From Wenxinia marina DSM 24838 (lineage in GTDB: Bacteria; Pseudomonadota; Alphaproteobacteria; Rhodobacterales; Rhodobacteraceae), in the NCBI RefSeq assembly GCF_000379485.1, contig NZ_KB902310.1, positions 186,001 to 250,000 of the forward strand: 64,000 bases of DNA, given 5' to 3'. Positions 19,607 through 27,794 of the stretch are shown here, piece after piece (the stretch's first letter is position 1; each line of letters starts with the position of its first letter). The notes beneath the pieces were generated by a model. The model had not been told where the DNA came from, searched no databases, and saw only the letters and a program-made list of their open reading frames with translations. A program made the translations under genes and the position numbers.

Positions 19607-20911
19607 ATGACCAGCGCGCGCCCCTTCCTCGACCACGAGTTCGACGAAAGTCTCTTCACCACCCTCGCCGGCCAGGCCGGAGGGAGCGATCTGACGGATC
19701 ACGCGGAGGCGGCGGAGCCGGCGAACGGCCTGCGCCATCTTGCGGCCCTGTCCGCCTCCAAGGTCGCGGACGGGCTGATCGACCCCAAGCTGGTCCTGTC
19801 GTGGCTGCTGACGCATCTGGGCGCGGGCGCCGGGGTGACCGGCCTGCTGGTGCCCGTCCGCGAGGCCGGGGCGCTGCTACCGCAGCTCTTCGCCGCGCGG
19901 CCCGTCCACCGGATGGCGCGGCGCAAGTGGGCCTGGGCCGGCGGCGCCTTCGTGCAGGGGGCCGCGGCGGCGGGGATCGCCCTCGCCGGCTGGACGATGG
20001 CGGGGGCGGCGGCGGGCTGGACGATCCTGGGCCTGCTTGCGCTGCTGGCCGTGGCTCGGTCGGTCTGCTCGGTCAGCTACAAGGATCTCCTCGGCAAGAC
20101 CGTCGGCAAGACGCGGCGGGGCGCCGTCACCGGCGCGGCGAGTTCCGCGGCGTCGGGCGCCGTCATCCTGTTCGCGCTGGCCCTGATGACCGGGATCGCG
20201 AACCGCGAGGGGCTGGTCCTCGGGGCCATCGCGCTGGCCGCTCTGGCGTGGGTGAGTGCGGCCGTGGTGATGGCCCGCCTCGACGAGGAGGACCGGCTTG
20301 GCACCGGCGGCGACACGCCGCTCGGCCAGCTGGCGCTGCTCTGGCGGCGGCCGCAGCTTGGCCGGTTCGTCCTCGCCCGGCTACTGCTGGTCGGCACTGC
20401 CCTGGCGCCGCCGTACCTCGTCATCCTCGCCTCCACGGCCGGCGACGGCGCGCTCGAGGCGCTGGGCGCGCTCGTCCTCGCGTCCGCCGCGGCGTCGCTG
20501 TTGTCGTCGTTCGTCTGGGGGCGGCTGTCGGACCGGTCGTCGCGCAAGGTGCTGATCCTGTCGGGCGTCGCGGGCGGGGTCGCTCTGGCGCTGGCGCTGG
20601 GCCTGCACGCCGCGGGTCTGGCGGGGCGCTACTGGGCGATGCCGGCGGTGCTGTTCGTGCTGATGATCGCCTATCACGGGGTGCGGCAGGGGCGGTCGAC
20701 CTATCTCGTCGACAGGGCGGGCGAGGGCGACCGGGCGACCTATACCGCCGTCGCCAACACCGCCGTCGGCGTCGGCCTCCTCGCCGCCGGGGCGGGGGCC
20801 GCGGCGCTGGCAAGCTGGGGCGTGGCCCTTGTCATCGGGGTCTTCGCCGTGATGTGTGGGGCGGGCGCGGCGCTGGCGCTGGGACTGGACGAGGTGGAGG
20901 AGGGCGCATGA
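19607..20911 (+). CDS. MFS transporter
   Basis: This 434-residue membrane protein looks like a major facilitator. A soluble N-terminus of about 60 residues is followed by roughly 11-12 hydrophobic segments and a central loop with the [12 protein letters not shown] stretch. [13 protein letters not shown] motif, typical of the MFS cytoplasmic loop, starts the second half. The substrate is unknown. It starts 148 bases from the divergent thrS, and its stop overlaps the next ATG (ATGA), so it is co-translated with the alpha/beta hydrolases that follow. Confidence 0.8.
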   Translation: MTSARPFLDHEFDESLFTTLAGQAGGSDLTDHAEAAEPANGLRHLAALSASKVADGLIDPKLVLSWLLTHLGAGAGVTGLLVPVREAGALLPQLFAARPVHRMARRKWAWAGGAFVQGAAAAGIALAGWTMAGAAAGWTILGLLALLAVARSVCSVSYKDLLGKTVGKTRRGAVTGAASSAASGAVILFALALMTGIANREGLVLGAIALAALAWVSAAVVMARLDEEDRLGTGGDTPLGQLALLWRRPQLGRFVLARLLLVGTALAPPYLVILASTAGDGALEALGALVLASAAASLLSSFVWGRLSDRSSRKVLILSGVAGGVALALALGLHAAGLAGRYWAMPAVLFVLMIAYHGVRQGRSTYLVDRAGEGDRATYTAVANTAVGVGLLAAGAGAAALASWGVALVIGVFAVMCGAGAALALGLDEVEEGA

Positions 20912-21660
20912 CCGACTGGTTGACGACGCCGCAGGGGCGGCGGATCGCCCTCAACCGGACGGATGGGCAGGGGCCGACGGTGATCTTCCTCGGCGGTTTC
21001 CGCTCGGACATGGAAGGCACCAAGGCGCTGCACCTGGAGGCGTGGGCGCGCGCGCAGGGCCGCGCCTTCGTGCGGTTCGACTATTCCGGCCACGGCGTCA
21101 GCGAGGGCGCGTTCGAGGACGGCTCCATCGGCGACTGGCGCGACGACGCGGCGGCGGTGCTGGACAGCGTCGCGGGGCCGGCGGTGCTGGTCGGCTCGTC
21201 GATGGGCGGATGGATCAGCCTCCTGCTTGCCCGGGACCGGGCGGCGGATGTGGCGGGCCTCGTCACCATCGCGGCGGCGCCCGACTTCACCGAGGACGGT
21301 TACTGGGCCGGCTTCTCCGACGCCGAGCGGGCGGCGCTGGCCGAGGCGGGGCTGGTGCTGGTGCCGTCGGCTTACGGCGATCCCTATCCGATCACGCGGC
21401 GGCTGATCGAGGAGGGGCGGAACACGATGGTCCTGCGCACGCCCCTGTCCCTACCGATGCCGGCGCGGTTCCTGCAGGGCACGGCGGACGAGGACGTGGA
21501 CCTGACGACCGCCTACCGGCTGATGGAGCATGCGACGGGGCCGGACCTGCGGCTGACGGTGGTGAAGGGCGCCGATCACCGGTTCTCGGACGACGATTGC
21601 CTCGCGCTCATCGTCCGCTCGGTCGAGGAGGTGCTGGCCCGTGCGGGCGCCGCCGCCTGA
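20908..21660 (+). CDS. Alpha/beta hydrolase, ABHD10-like
   Basis: This 250-residue cytoplasmic hydrolase opens its fold with VIFLGGFRSDMEGTKA, a stretch typical of ABHD10-like thioesterases/esterases. A complete triad can be read: nucleophile Ser in GSSMGG, Asp in the TADEDVD loop and His in GADHRFS. It is the first of three consecutive alpha/beta hydrolase genes. It overlaps the MFS gene by four bases, and its end overlaps the next gene by 20. The natural ester or thioester substrate is not known. Confidence 0.85.
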   Translation: MTDWLTTPQGRRIALNRTDGQGPTVIFLGGFRSDMEGTKALHLEAWARAQGRAFVRFDYSGHGVSEGAFEDGSIGDWRDDAAAVLDSVAGPAVLVGSSMGGWISLLLARDRAADVAGLVTIAAAPDFTEDGYWAGFSDAERAALAEAGLVLVPSAYGDPYPITRRLIEEGRNTMVLRTPLSLPMPARFLQGTADEDVDLTTAYRLMEHATGPDLRLTVVKGADHRFSDDDCLALIVRSVEEVLARAGAAA

Positions 21661-22549
21661 CGATCCCGCCGCGCTGGACGGCTGGCTCGCCACGCGCGAG
21701 GCGGCGGTGCCGGCGCTGCGCGCGGGGCAGGCGGCGCGGATCGTCTGGGCCGGACGGCCGGGTCAGGTGACGCGCCTGTCGCTGGTCTACCTCCACGGCT
21801 TTTCCGCCGGCCCGCTGGAACTGTCGCCGCTGCCCGAGCGGCTGGCGGCGGAGTTGGGCGCGAACCTCTTCCTGCCGCGACTGACGGGCCACGGGCAGGA
21901 CGGACCCGCGCTGGGCCGCGCGACCCTGCCGGAGTGGCGCGCGGACGTGCGCGAGGCGCTGCAGATCGGCGCGACGATCGGGGAGCGGACGGTGGCCCTC
22001 GGCACCTCCACCGGCGGCACCCTGCTGGCCATCGCGCTGGGGCGGGGCGCGGACCTTGCGGGGGCGGTATTCCTGGCGCCGAACTTCGCCATCGGGCGGG
22101 GGTGGAAGCCGCGGCTGCTGGAGGCGCCGCTGGCGCGGCTGTGGGTGCCGTGGATCCTCGGCCCGCACCGCAGCTTCGAGGCGGCGAGTCCGGCGCACGC
22201 GGCGAACTGGACGCTGCACTATCCCAGCCGAGCCGTCGTGCCGGTGGCGCAGGCGGTCCGCGCTGCCCGCGCCCTTCGGTACGAGGCGATCCGCACGCCC
22301 GCCTTTTTCGCCTTCACCGCCCATGACGAGGTGGTGGATCCGGCCGCGACGCGCCGCGTGATCGACCGCTGGGGCGGGCCGACGACGGCGGATGAGCTGA
22401 CGATGGGACCGGGCGACGATCCGCGTGGCCACGTCGTTGCCGGCGACGCGATGAGCCCGGGCCAGACCGACGGACTCGTCGCCAGGCTGGCGGAGTGGGT
22501 CCGCGGTCTCGGCGGCAAGCCGCCGTCCGGCGGCGGGCCGGCCGATTGA
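21641..22549 (+). CDS. Alpha/beta hydrolase (carboxylesterase-like)
   Basis: This is the second hydrolase of the cluster, 302 residues, started by GTG inside the preceding gene. Visible elements are the oxyanion-hole region VYLHGFSAGP, nucleophile Ser in GTSTGG, Asp in TAHDEVVD and a late His in DPRGHVVAGD, so the triad appears intact. The 20-base overlap with the upstream gene suggests tight translational coupling. It resembles the carboxylesterase/lysophospholipase-like group, but the substrate is unknown. Confidence 0.8.
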   Translation: MRAPPPDDPAALDGWLATREAAVPALRAGQAARIVWAGRPGQVTRLSLVYLHGFSAGPLELSPLPERLAAELGANLFLPRLTGHGQDGPALGRATLPEWRADVREALQIGATIGERTVALGTSTGGTLLAIALGRGADLAGAVFLAPNFAIGRGWKPRLLEAPLARLWVPWILGPHRSFEAASPAHAANWTLHYPSRAVVPVAQAVRAARALRYEAIRTPAFFAFTAHDEVVDPAATRRVIDRWGGPTTADELTMGPGDDPRGHVVAGDAMSPGQTDGLVARLAEWVRGLGGKPPSGGGPAD

Positions 22550-22600
22550 CGACGGGCGGCGGGGCGGGCAGGCCGCGCACGTCGTGACGAGGAGCAGCAT

Positions 22601-23323
22601 ATGGCGGGACAGAAGACCGAACCGCTCGTCCTCTTGCCCGGCTTCCTGGCCGACGCCGGCCTGTTCCGGCCGCAGGTCGAGGCGCTGTCGGGCGACATTC
22701 CCGTCACCGTCGCGCCCACCGCCGGCGGCGAGCGGGTGGAGGAGATCGCCTCGTCCCTGCTCGGCGTGCTGCCGGGGCGGATCGCCCTTCTCGGCCACGG
22801 CTTCGGCGGCGTCGTCGCGCTGGAACTGGCGCGCCGCGCGCCGGAGCGGATCGCGCGGATCGCGCTGATCGCCGCCACGCCGCTGGCGGGGACGCCGCAC
22901 GAGTCGGCCGCGCTGGAGGCGCGCATCGTCGCGGCGCGGAGCGGCCGCCTGTCCGATGCGCTGGAGGCCGAGGTGCCGGCGGCGGCGCTCGCGCCCGGCG
23001 CCGGCCGGGGGCCGGTGATGGCCGCGCTGCGCGAGATGGCGAAGCGGACCGGCGGGCCGGGCTACGTGCGCCAGCTGCGCGCCTTCCAGCGGCGCAAGGA
23101 CCAGCAGGCGGTGCTGCACCGCCTCGGCCGGCCGACGCTGATCCTGTGTGGCGCGCACGACACCCTCGTGCCGGTGAAGCGCCACAGCTTCATGGCCGAG
23201 ATGGTGCCGGGGGCGACCCTGGAGGTGATCGACGATGCCGGCCACCTGCCGACGCTGGAGACGCCGGACGCGGTCACGCGCGCGATCCGGGAATGGATGG
23301 GGCTGCCGCTGGTGCTGGGGTAA
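22601..23323 (+). CDS. Alpha/beta hydrolase-fold protein lacking the nucleophile serine
   Basis: This 240-residue alpha/beta hydrolase-fold protein has HG-like LLPGFLADAG at the oxyanion site, Asp in GAHDTLVP and His in DAGHLPTLE. The nucleophile elbow reads GHGFGG (residues 65-70) instead of GHSxGG. Gly67 is encoded by GGC at 22799-22801, one base from the serine codon AGC. If the base is correct the protein cannot use the usual serine mechanism and may be a binding or regulatory protein, or an enzyme decaying. It follows the second hydrolase after 51 bases and is probably in the same operon. Confidence 0.8.
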   Translation: MAGQKTEPLVLLPGFLADAGLFRPQVEALSGDIPVTVAPTAGGERVEEIASSLLGVLPGRIALLGHGFGGVVALELARRAPERIARIALIAATPLAGTPHESAALEARIVAARSGRLSDALEAEVPAAALAPGAGRGPVMAALREMAKRTGGPGYVRQLRAFQRRKDQQAVLHRLGRPTLILCGAHDTLVPVKRHSFMAEMVPGATLEVIDDAGHLPTLETPDAVTRAIREWMGLPLVLG

Positions 23324-23400
23324 CCGGTTTCCACCGGAAACCGGGACGAAAGCCGGTCGGGCTTTCGAGGCGATGTCCGGATCGGACACTGCGCCTTCGG

Positions 23401-23976
23401 TCAGGCCATGCGTGGGCTCCGCCGCTCCGCCTCGGTCAGGCGGCGGGGCCGGGCGACCGGGCGGCCGTCCGCGTCGAAGAACGGGTTCGCCGTCCACCGT
23501 CCCGACAGCCGTGCCGGCAGGCTGCGCCGCGCGAGGCCCCACAGGAACGCGGCAGTTCCCGTCGTCTTCGGCTTGCCGCCCGGGGTCGGCACGAACGCCA
23601 CGCCGCGCACCGGCCCCAGCGGCGCCGGGTCGGGGATCGCGTCGATATAGGCGCTGGCGAACGGCATGCCCTTCGTGCCGGGTGTGTTGAAGAGAGGCGT
23701 GCCGCAGCAGTCGGCGTACCAGCGCAGGAACTTGGGGTTGCGCCACGAGAGGCAGGCGAGCCGGTCGGCACCACGCTCGATCCGCACCCGGTCGGGCGTG
23801 GTCTGCCAGTAGCCGACGCCGACGTCGGGATCGCGGTCGCGCTGCAGCCAACGCGCGGCGCCGCGGCAGTCGGCGCAGTGGCACGTCACGCGCGTCCCCT
23901 GGGCGAGGGCCGGGCCGGCGTCGGTCAGCGTGCCGCCGACGGCGCCGCAGCGGCAGGAGAAGGGGACGTCTGTCAT
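23401..23976 (-). CDS. GFA-like zinc protein (DUF6151 type)
   Basis: This 191-residue protein has the cysteine pattern of the glutathione-dependent formaldehyde-activating (GFA) fold: CRCG near the N-terminus, CHCADCRG and later YADCCGTPLFN, which would hold structural and active-site zinc. It is longer than classic GFA domains and fits the related DUF6151 group; no enzymatic activity is established. ATG 23976 is used because homology begins with the PFSCRCG motif just after it. It converges with the hydrolase cluster and lies downstream of the aldolase gene on the opposite side. Confidence 0.7.
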   Translation of the reverse strand: MTDVPFSCRCGAVGGTLTDAGPALAQGTRVTCHCADCRGAARWLQRDRDPDVGVGYWQTTPDRVRIERGADRLACLSWRNPKFLRWYADCCGTPLFNTPGTKGMPFASAYIDAIPDPAPLGPVRGVAFVPTPGGKPKTTGTAAFLWGLARRSLPARLSGRWTANPFFDADGRPVARPRRLTEAERRSPRMA

Positions 23977-24068
23977 CGGGGCCTCCGGTCTGGACGCCCC
24001 TCCGATAGCAGCTTTCCCCTGACAGGTCGCGTCAGCAGTCGCCTGCCGCGCGACCGTCATCTCAGCGC

Positions 24069-24956
24069 CTACGGCGCGACCGAGGCGTCGTAGATCGACT
24101 GGATCGCGCCGCCGAGCATCGAATTGAAATCGTCATCCGACTGCTGCGCCGACAGACCCTCGCTGAGGCCGCGGGAGAAGCTGGCGATCATCCCCTCGTT
24201 CTGCGCCAGCAGCGCGTTCGCCTCGTCCCGGCTGTACCCGCCGGAGAGGGCGACCACGCGCATCACCTTGGGGTGCTCGATCAGCGGGCGGTAGAAGTTC
24301 GCCTGCGTGGGCAGCGACAGCTTCAGCATGACCTCCTGGTCCTGGCTCTCCAGGTGCTTCAGGATCTCGTCCTGCAGCATCGCCTCGGCCTCGGCCTTGT
24401 CGGAAATGGTGATCGTCACCTCCGGCTCGAGGATCGGGACGAGGTCGTGGCCGAGGATGCGCTGGCCGATCTCGAACTGCTGCGCGACGTTCGCTGCGAT
24501 GCCCTTCTCGTTCGCGGCGCCGATGACCGAGCGCATCTTCGTGCCGAACACGCCCTTGGACGCGGCGCGGGACAGCAAACTGTCCAGATCGTCCATGTCC
24601 TTCATCAGCTGGCAGCCGTCGACCTCGGGCATCAGGCCCTTGTCGCACTTGAGGAACGGCACGACCCGCTTTCGCTCCCACAGGTACTGGGGCGCGGGCA
24701 TTCCCTCGAACTCGCGGTCCATCGTCTGCTCGAACAGGATCGCGCCGATGACCCGGTCGCCGTCGAACTCGGGCGAGGTGACGATGCGGCTGCGCATCTG
24801 GTGGATCAGGTCGAACATGCCGGCCTCGTCCGACCAGGCATCCTCGGCCACGCCGTACTGCGCCAGCGCCTTGGGGGTGGAGCCCCCGGACTGGTCCAGC
24901 GCGGCGATGAAGCCGCGGCCCTCGCGCATCTGCTGCGCCATCGTCGCGTTCGGCAT
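24069..24956 (-). CDS. Class I fructose-bisphosphate aldolase
   Basis: This enzyme splits fructose 1,6-bisphosphate into glyceraldehyde 3-phosphate and dihydroxyacetone phosphate through a lysine Schiff base. The 295-residue product contains FIAALDQSGGSTPKAL near the N-terminus, the KCDKGL stretch, VPILEPEV and the Schiff-base region EVMLKLSLPTQ. Its length fits the bacterial class I family. The ATG at 24956 has AGGGAGG in front. It stands directly downstream of pgk (74-base gap) with its own candidate promoter, linking two glycolytic/gluconeogenic steps. Confidence 0.93.
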   Translation of the reverse strand: MPNATMAQQMREGRGFIAALDQSGGSTPKALAQYGVAEDAWSDEAGMFDLIHQMRSRIVTSPEFDGDRVIGAILFEQTMDREFEGMPAPQYLWERKRVVPFLKCDKGLMPEVDGCQLMKDMDDLDSLLSRAASKGVFGTKMRSVIGAANEKGIAANVAQQFEIGQRILGHDLVPILEPEVTITISDKAEAEAMLQDEILKHLESQDQEVMLKLSLPTQANFYRPLIEHPKVMRVVALSGGYSRDEANALLAQNEGMIASFSRGLSEGLSAQQSDDDFNSMLGGAIQSIYDASVAP

Positions 24957-24987
24957 GGGGAGCCTCCCTTTCCCGTGATTTTCGAGG

Positions 24988-25016
24988 GTTATGGGCGAGG
25001 GGGGCGCCCCCCGCAA
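24988..25016 (-). promoter_or_regulatory. Candidate promoter of the aldolase gene
   Basis: On the minus strand TTGCGG (25011-25016), a 17-base spacer and CATAAC (24988-24993) lie 32 bases before the aldolase ATG, in the gap after pgk. It would allow expression separate from pgk. Confidence 0.4.
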
Positions 25017-25030
25017 TCCTGTTAGCGCCG

Positions 25031-26218
25031 TCAGCCGAGCGCGGCGACGCCGGGCAGATCCTTGCCCTCCATCCATTCCAGGAACGCGCCGCCGGCGGTC
25101 GAGACGTAGGTGAAGTCCGGCGCGACGCCGGCCTTGTTGAGCGCCGCCACCGTGTCGCCGCCGCCGGCGACCGAGGTCAGGCCGGCGGTCAGCGTCAGCT
25201 CCGCCGCCTTCTGGGCGGCCGCATTGGTGGCCGCGTCGAACGGCGCGATCTCGAACGCGCCCAGCGGGCCGTTCCAGACCAGCGTCTTCGCCTCCTCCAG
25301 CACCTGCGAGATGTGCGCGACGCTGTCGGGGCCGGCGTCGAGGATCATCGCGTCCGCCGGCACGTCCTCGACCTTCACCACCTCGCTGTCGGCGCCGGCC
25401 TTGAACTCGCGGGCGACCACCACGTCGCGGGGGAGGAGGATGGTGCACCCCGCCTCCACCGCCTTCTCGCCGATCTCCTTCGCGGTGCCGGTCAGGTCGT
25501 GCTCGCACAGCGACTTGCCGACGTCGTAGCCCTGGGACGCAAGGAAGGTGTTCGCCATGCCGCCGCCGATCACCAGCGTGTCCACCCGGGTCACGAGGTT
25601 GGCGAGGAGGTCCAGCTTGGTCGACACCTTGGCGCCGCCGACCACCGCGACGACCGGGCGGCGCGGGGTGCCGAGGGCCGCGTCGAGGGCGGAGAGTTCC
25701 TCGGCCATCAGCCGGCCGGCGCAGGCGGGCAGGAGGTGGGCGAGCGCTTCGGTCGAGGCGTGGGCACGGTGCGCGGCCGAGAAGGCGTCGTTGCAGTAGA
25801 CGTCGCCGTTGCGGGCCAGCTGTTCGGCGAAGTGGCGGTCGTTCTTCTCTTCCTCGGCGTGGAAGCGCGTGTTCTCCAGCAGCGCGACCTCGCCCTCGTG
25901 CAGCCCGTCCACCACCTCGTGCGCGGCGGGGCCGACGCAGTCGGAGGCGAAGATCACCTTGTGCCCCAGCGCCTCCTGCAGCGCGGGGACGATCTGGCGC
26001 AGGCTCATCGACGGGTCGGGCTCGCCCTTCGGCCGGCCGAAATGGGCGAGGAGGACCGGCGTGCCGCCGGCCTCGAGGATGTCCTTCACGGTGGGCACGA
26101 TGCGGTCGATCCGGGTCGTGTCGGTGACGCGGCCGTCCTCGACGGGGACGTTGATGTCGACGCGGGTCAGGACCCGCTTGCCCCGCAGATCCATGTCGTC
26201 GAGGGATTTCCAGGGCAT
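25031..26218 (-). CDS. pgk: Phosphoglycerate kinase
   Basis: This cytoplasmic enzyme transfers phosphate between 1,3-bisphosphoglycerate and ADP. The 395-residue product has the N-terminal substrate-binding [11 protein letters not shown] and [10 protein letters not shown], the central VGGAKVSTK, and the C-terminal nucleotide-binding [10 protein letters not shown] and [12 protein letters not shown] motifs, all canonical. It is transcribed toward the aldolase gene and diverges from the cyclophilin pair. Confidence 0.97.
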   Translation of the reverse strand: MPWKSLDDMDLRGKRVLTRVDINVPVEDGRVTDTTRIDRIVPTVKDILEAGGTPVLLAHFGRPKGEPDPSMSLRQIVPALQEALGHKVIFASDCVGPAAHEVVDGLHEGEVALLENTRFHAEEEKNDRHFAEQLARNGDVYCNDAFSAAHRAHASTEALAHLLPACAGRLMAEELSALDAALGTPRRPVVAVVGGAKVSTKLDLLANLVTRVDTLVIGGGMANTFLASQGYDVGKSLCEHDLTGTAKEIGEKAVEAGCTILLPRDVVVAREFKAGADSEVVKVEDVPADAMILDAGPDSVAHISQVLEEAKTLVWNGPLGAFEIAPFDAATNAAAQKAAELTLTAGLTSVAGGGDTVAALNKAGVAPDFTYVSTAGGAFLEWMEGKDLPGVAALG

Positions 26219-26283
26219 CTCGCGCTCCTCCGGTCAGGGTCTGGCGGATAGGTGGCGCGGGGGCGCCCCCCCGTCAACCGCGC

Positions 26284-26312
26284 TTGCCGCGACCGCCGCA
26301 CTCGCCTAGCTA
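26284..26312 (+). promoter_or_regulatory. Candidate promoter of the cyclophilin pair
   Basis: TTGCCG (26284-26289), a 17-base spacer and TAGCTA (26307-26312) lie 36 bases before the ATG at 26349. It belongs to the same TTGNNN-17-TAGNTA class seen before ispG and the ABC exporter. Confidence 0.5.
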
Positions 26313-26348
26313 TCGCCCGAACCGAAAAGGCTACCGAGGAGGAGCCCC

Positions 26349-26849
26349 ATGGCCGAGATCAAGGATCCGGAGAACACGATCGTCATCGAGCTGAAGGACG
26401 GCCCGGTCACGATTGAGCTTCTGCCTGACGTCGCGCCCAAACATTGCGAGCGGATGAAGGAACTGGCCCGTGCCGGTGCCTACGACGGCGTCGTCTTCCA
26501 CCGCGTCATCGACGGCTTCATGGCCCAGACCGGCGACGTGGAGCATGGCAAGGACGGCGGAAACGTGCGCCGCGCCGGCACCGGCGGGTCGGACCTGCCG
26601 GACCTGCCGGCGGAGTTCTCGGGCGTGCCCCACGACCGCGGCACGCTCGGCGCCGCCCGGTCGCAGAACCCGAACTCGGCCAACAGCCAGTTCTTCATCA
26701 ACTTCAAGGACAACCATTTCCTGAACCGGCAATACACGGTCTACGGCCGCGTCATCGAGGGGATGGAGCATGTCGACGCCATCACCCGCGGCGAGCCGCC
26801 GGCGAACCCGGACAGGATGATCAGCGTGAAGGTGGCCGCCGATGCTTAA
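26349..26849 (+). CDS. Cytoplasmic peptidyl-prolyl isomerase (cyclophilin)
   Basis: This 166-residue cyclophilin catalyses cis/trans isomerisation of X-Pro bonds. Core motifs are GVVFHRVIDGFMAQTGD, NSANSQFFINF and the YTVYGRVIEGM strand; the catalytic Arg and Phe/Met positions are present. There is no signal peptide, so it is cytoplasmic, unlike its neighbour. A strong GAGGAGG site precedes the ATG. The end overlaps the next gene by eight bases. Confidence 0.95.
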   Translation: MAEIKDPENTIVIELKDGPVTIELLPDVAPKHCERMKELARAGAYDGVVFHRVIDGFMAQTGDVEHGKDGGNVRRAGTGGSDLPDLPAEFSGVPHDRGTLGAARSQNPNSANSQFFINFKDNHFLNRQYTVYGRVIEGMEHVDAITRGEPPANPDRMISVKVAADA

Positions 26850-27390
26850 GTACGTTCTTCCCCTGACGCTCCTTGCGTCCCCCGCCCTCGCCACCGGCCT
26901 CGAGATCGACGTCGCCGGCGAGGCGAACGGCACCATCGTCATCGACCTGTTCGAGGACGTGGCGCCCCAGCATGTCGAGCGGATCACCACGCTGGCCGAA
27001 GAGGGCGCCTACGACGGCGTCGTCTTCCACCGCGTGATCCCCGGCTTCATGGCGCAGACCGGCGACGTGGAGTTCGGCCGCGCGGGCGGCGATACCGGCC
27101 GCGCCGGCATGGGCGGCTCCGACCTGCCGGACCTGCCGGCGGAGTTCTCGGACACCCCGTTCACCCGCGGCGTGGTCGGCATGGCCCGGAGCGCGGACCC
27201 GAACAGCGCCAATTCGCAGTTCTTCATCATGTTCGCGGACGCGCCGCACCTCGACGGGCAGTACACCGTCGTCGGCCAGGTGACCGAGGGGCTGGACGTG
27301 CTCGATTCGATCAAGATGGGCGAGGCTGCCGCCAACGGCGCGATCTCGGGCGAGCCGGACGTCATGTCGGACGTCCGCGTCACCGAGTGA
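26842..27390 (+). CDS. Exported peptidyl-prolyl isomerase (cyclophilin)
   Basis: This is the second cyclophilin of the pair, 182 residues. A signal peptide (MLKYVLPLTLLASPALA, cleavage near residue 17) directs it to the periplasm. The core GVVFHRVIPGFMAQTGD, NSANSQFFIMF and YTVVGQVTEGL motifs closely parallel the upstream protein, so the two look like paralogues from a tandem duplication followed by gain of export. The eight-base overlap ties its translation to the cytoplasmic copy. Confidence 0.94.
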   Translation: MLKYVLPLTLLASPALATGLEIDVAGEANGTIVIDLFEDVAPQHVERITTLAEEGAYDGVVFHRVIPGFMAQTGDVEFGRAGGDTGRAGMGGSDLPDLPAEFSDTPFTRGVVGMARSADPNSANSQFFIMFADAPHLDGQYTVVGQVTEGLDVLDSIKMGEAAANGAISGEPDVMSDVRVTE

Positions 27391-27449
27391 ACCGGCGGCG
27401 CCGGTCCGTGACGTGACGGGAGGGGGCGGCGCGGCCGCCCCCTTTCCTT

Positions 27450-27794
27450 TCAGGCGCAGGGCAGGGCGATCCAGCTGCTCCCGCCATTGCCGATGCCGTA
27501 ATAGGTCAGCCCGTCCGGCATGACGCCGCCGCAATAGGCGGTGAGCGCCGCCTCGGCCCGCGCCTGCGCCTCGTAGGGCAGGGACGCGCCGTCCGGTTCG
27601 GTCACGACCAGCGCGCCGATGAGGGGGGAGGGGCTGATGTCCGACCCGTCGGGCAGGGTGGTGGGCGTGTAGACCGCGAGTTCGGGGTCCTCCATCACTA
27701 CGGCCGGCCCGAACCCGGTCTCGATCACCGCATTCGCGGCGCAGGCCGACAGGCTGGCGAGGATGAGGGCCGCCCCTGCGGCGCGCGCGCTCAT
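27450..27794 (-). CDS. Small lipoprotein of unknown function
   Basis: This 114-residue protein has a lipoprotein signal (ILASLSAC, lipidated Cys18), so it should be membrane-anchored on the periplasmic side. The mature part carries two further cysteines (YCGG and the C-terminal LPCA), which could form a disulfide. I do not recognise a family. It overlaps the stop of the M20 peptidase gene (ATGA), so it is translated from the same mRNA. Confidence 0.75.
   Translation of the reverse strand: MSARAAGAALILASLSACAANAVIETGFGPAVVMEDPELAVYTPTTLPDGSDISPSPLIGALVVTEPDGASLPYEAQARAEAALTAYCGGVMPDGLTYYGIGNGGSSWIALPCA

Noticed and set aside
17374-20907. Very long open + frame running opposite thrS toward the hydrolase gene
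   Set aside because: It is the antisense of thrS followed by an out-of-frame reading of the MFS gene; only its last part (from 20908) is the real hydrolase gene.
26245-26277. TTGACG and TATCCG before pgk as a promoter
   Set aside because: The spacer is 21 bases, outside the usable range for a sigma-70 type promoter.
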